A stretch of 64,000 bases of DNA from Haliclystus octoradiatus (taxonomy: Eukaryota > Cnidaria > Staurozoa > Stauromedusae > Haliclystidae). Both the position numbers and the translations under genes were made by a program. This document shows positions 61,955 to 64,000 of the stretch, in pieces. Position 1 is the first letter of the stretch; the number at the start of each line of letters is the position of its first letter. The notes under the pieces were generated by a model. The model had not been told where the DNA came from. It saw only the letters and a program-made list of their open reading frames with translations, and made no database searches. The stretch lies in the NCBI GenBank assembly GCA_916610825.1, contig OU744452.1:20429648-20493647 (forward strand). Direction: 5' to 3'.

Positions 61955-62473
61955 CTATAATAAACATAACAGACATTTGTGGTGTAGCTGTAGATATAAC
62001 TGTTATGTCTTGTATATGCAAACTTGTATTCTATGTGTAATTTAACGCCAGTACCCGAAATAATCATCTATACTGTCTATGTGTAAATTAAATGATAAAT
62101 TAGATTCAATTTAGCTGTCGTTGTGTCTGCTGGGTCTCAATAGACGTTGTTTTAGCAAAGACCAATATACAATCATTCAAAACGCAAATTTTCAGGTAAA
62201 GAATATAGCAACGGTTTTCGCTGATACATTTTTAACTTTTGATTGTTGGAATTCTTGGGATCTCATAATCATTTGTTTTAAATTTGCTTAATCTTAATCA
62301 GTTTCCAGAACAATGCAAACAAACAATCTTCTAAAACCTCAAAATGTTGAAAACGACATCTGGGAATCAACATAGGTATATAAATTTTATTTTTATTTTT
62401 ATTATGTATTTAATATATTACTGTTGTAAGCGCTCTTGATTAGGACATGTGAATAGTGTGTTATAAATTATAA
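61955..62473. other. SLK intron 1, 5' part
   Basis: AT-rich, with no glycine-loop exon on the minus strand and no other recognisable feature. Confidence 0.5.
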
Positions 62474-62645
<172 letters not shown>

Positions 62646-62732
62646 AAAATTTATGTTTATCTAATAGCAGATAATATAGGGCTCTATGTCTTCATTTGAC
62701 AGAGCGGTAAATAATAATAATATATGGCGAAA

Positions 62733-62810
62733 GAGTCAAAGAATACACATTCTTTACTGTTACTCAAGTTTCACGCTTTTCACAGCGATCTTCAGACAGA
62801 TTTTTTACTC
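62733..62810 (-). ncRNA. Hammerhead ribozyme motif, left inverted copy
   Basis: Exact complement of the motif at 63688-63765: core CTGAAGA, short stem II, GAAAC, a two-pair stem III with loop TTGA, and stem I halves CTGT and ACAG. It is antisense to the retroelement ORF. Confidence 0.6.
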
Positions 62811-62819
62811 AATGAAAAA

Positions 62820-63531
62820 TATTACACCATTAAACAACAATAGAAAATGCCGATCAAGAAAAGCCATATGGTTCAATCCACCCTACAACAAGAGCGTGAA
62901 AACTAACATCGGTCGTACGTTCCTTAACTTAATAAAAAAACACTTCCCAAAATCGAACAAATTAAACAAGATTTTCAATCTCAACACAATCAAAGTCAGC
63001 TATAGTTGCACAAATAACATGAATTCAATCCTAAAGAGCCATAACAATAAAATAATCAATTCGACAACAAACACCACAACTAACACCAACCAATGCAACT
63101 GTAGATACAAAAACTTATGCCCTTTCAACAACAAATGCCAAATGAAAAGTATTATCTATAAAGCAAACGTCACTACTCCATTTGACCAAGAAGGACAGAG
63201 CTACATTGGGTTGACGGAAGGCACGTTCAAACAACGCTACACGCAACACAAGGCAACACTTAAACACAGAAAATACAACACTAGCACACAACTATCCAAA
63301 CACGTTTGGGATTTAAAAGACAAAAACATCACATACAAAATCGAATGGTCAGCCATCGCTAATGCAAAAGCATACAACAACATCTCGAAAAAATGCCATT
63401 TATGCCTCTTAGAAAAATATCATATTATATGCGCAGAAGAACCAATAATAAACAAAAAAACTGAATTAATATCTAAATGTCGTCACGAAAATAAATATTA
63501 CCTGTCCAATTTTAATAAATCAAAAACATAA
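62820..63531 (+). pseudogene. Penelope-like element ORF fragment with GIY-YIG endonuclease
   Basis: About 235 codons of element-like protein. First comes the post-RT segment (KAIWFNPPYNKSVKTNIGRT, LIKKHFPK, NTIKVSYSC) and a Cys cluster (CNCRYKNLCPFNNKC). The GIY-YIG nuclease follows (IIYKANV, SYIGLTEGTFKQRYTQHKAT), with catalytic Arg in FKQRY, and CLLEKYHI and KTELISKCRHENKY at the end, then TAA. The upstream ATG at 62686 is in the inverted repeat and is not the native start. The reverse transcriptase part is missing, so the copy is dead, although this part is intact. Confidence 0.88.
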
Positions 63532-63687
63532 TAAATAATCATTTACTGAGAATAAAGGAAACCATCACATTTTTCCACCACTTGTATTAACAATAGCAAT
63601 AACAATAGCATTATATTAATTAAACAATAGAAAGCAGCATTACGGAGAGTTGACCATAGAACGTAGATATCATGTATATTTTTCATT

Positions 63688-63765
63688 GAGTAAAAAATCT
63701 GTCTGAAGATCGCTGTGAAAAGCGTGAAACTTGAGTAACAGTAAAGAATGTGTATTCTTTGACTC
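63688..63765 (+). ncRNA. Hammerhead ribozyme motif, right copy
   Basis: Core CTGAAGA at 63703-63709. Stem II is CGC (711-713) with GCG (722-724) and an 8-base loop. GAAA is at 726-729. Stem III is AC/GU around loop TTGA (729-736), and the expected cleavage is after A 63737. Stem I is CTGT (699-702) with ACAG (738-741), extended by GAGT (688-691) with ACTC (762-765). The very short stem III is typical of hammerheads in Penelope-like elements. A T-T mismatch at the base of stem II is a weakness. Confidence 0.65.
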
Positions 63766-63774
63766 TTTCGCCAT

Positions 63775-63907
<133 letters not shown>

Positions 63908-64000
63908 CACAATGTGGATCGATAGAGATTGTCAATCTCCTTTCAGAAGGAAAGCTCCCTAAAAACATTTTGTTAATTGAGTTTTAATATGCAGTTGAAC

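Overview
The window is animal nuclear DNA: AT-rich, with many short coding exons bounded by GT-AG introns, dense short transposons, SINEs and microsatellites, and single-copy developmental and metabolic genes. The gene set (one LRP5/6, one adiponectin receptor, one PCGF3/5, one SLK/STK10, tandem CHAC copies) fits an invertebrate without the vertebrate duplications, probably marine. The phylum cannot be read from the sequence.

Layout. (1) 1-5.6 kb, + strand: two tandem gamma-glutamylcyclotransferase (CHAC-type) genes. Copy A has only its last exon in the window; copy B shows its first and last exons. (2) 9.0-27.6 kb, + strand: a complete LRP5/6 Wnt co-receptor in 18 coding exons (5115 nt, 1704 aa). 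It has a signal peptide, four YWTD propellers each followed by an EGF module, three LDLa repeats, a membrane helix and a cytoplasmic tail with PPP(S/T)P motifs. (3) 28.5-36.2 kb, - strand: a complete adiponectin receptor in 7 coding exons (426 aa). (4) 36.9-42.4 kb, - strand: a complete Polycomb RING protein of the PCGF3/5 type in 9 coding exons (242 aa). (5) 43.8-46.7 kb: a 2.9-kb element with long inverted arms and a probable target duplication. (6) 47.6-62.0 kb, - strand: a Ste20-like kinase of the SLK/STK10 family. 21 exons are visible (1053 aa); the first exon, with the glycine-rich loop, is not in the window. (7) 62.5-63.9 kb: a truncated Penelope-like retroelement with a GIY-YIG endonuclease, flanked by inverted 110-bp repeats. 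Each repeat folds as a hammerhead ribozyme and abuts a long ATT microsatellite.

The exon models were checked by reading frame and splice phase, and all four multi-exon genes close without a break in the visible part. The genes are not an operon or a cluster of related function: they cover Wnt reception, adiponectin-type lipid signalling, Polycomb PRC1, cytoskeletal kinase signalling and glutathione turnover.

The introns and spacers hold much repeated DNA: a tRNA-derived SINE (one copy with a perfect 14-bp target duplication), a second tRNA-like SINE, LINE 3' ends, and several foldback or TA/TTAA-flanked MITEs. There is also a family of short units resembling CCTGTCTATAGTGGTCAC, one copy of which has grown into a 75-bp tandem array. 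The most interesting items are the inverted hammerhead pair around the Penelope-like element, the long-arm transposon, a pair of CxxC motifs in the LRP5/6 tail, and a candidate frame-shifting cassette exon in the adiponectin receptor gene.
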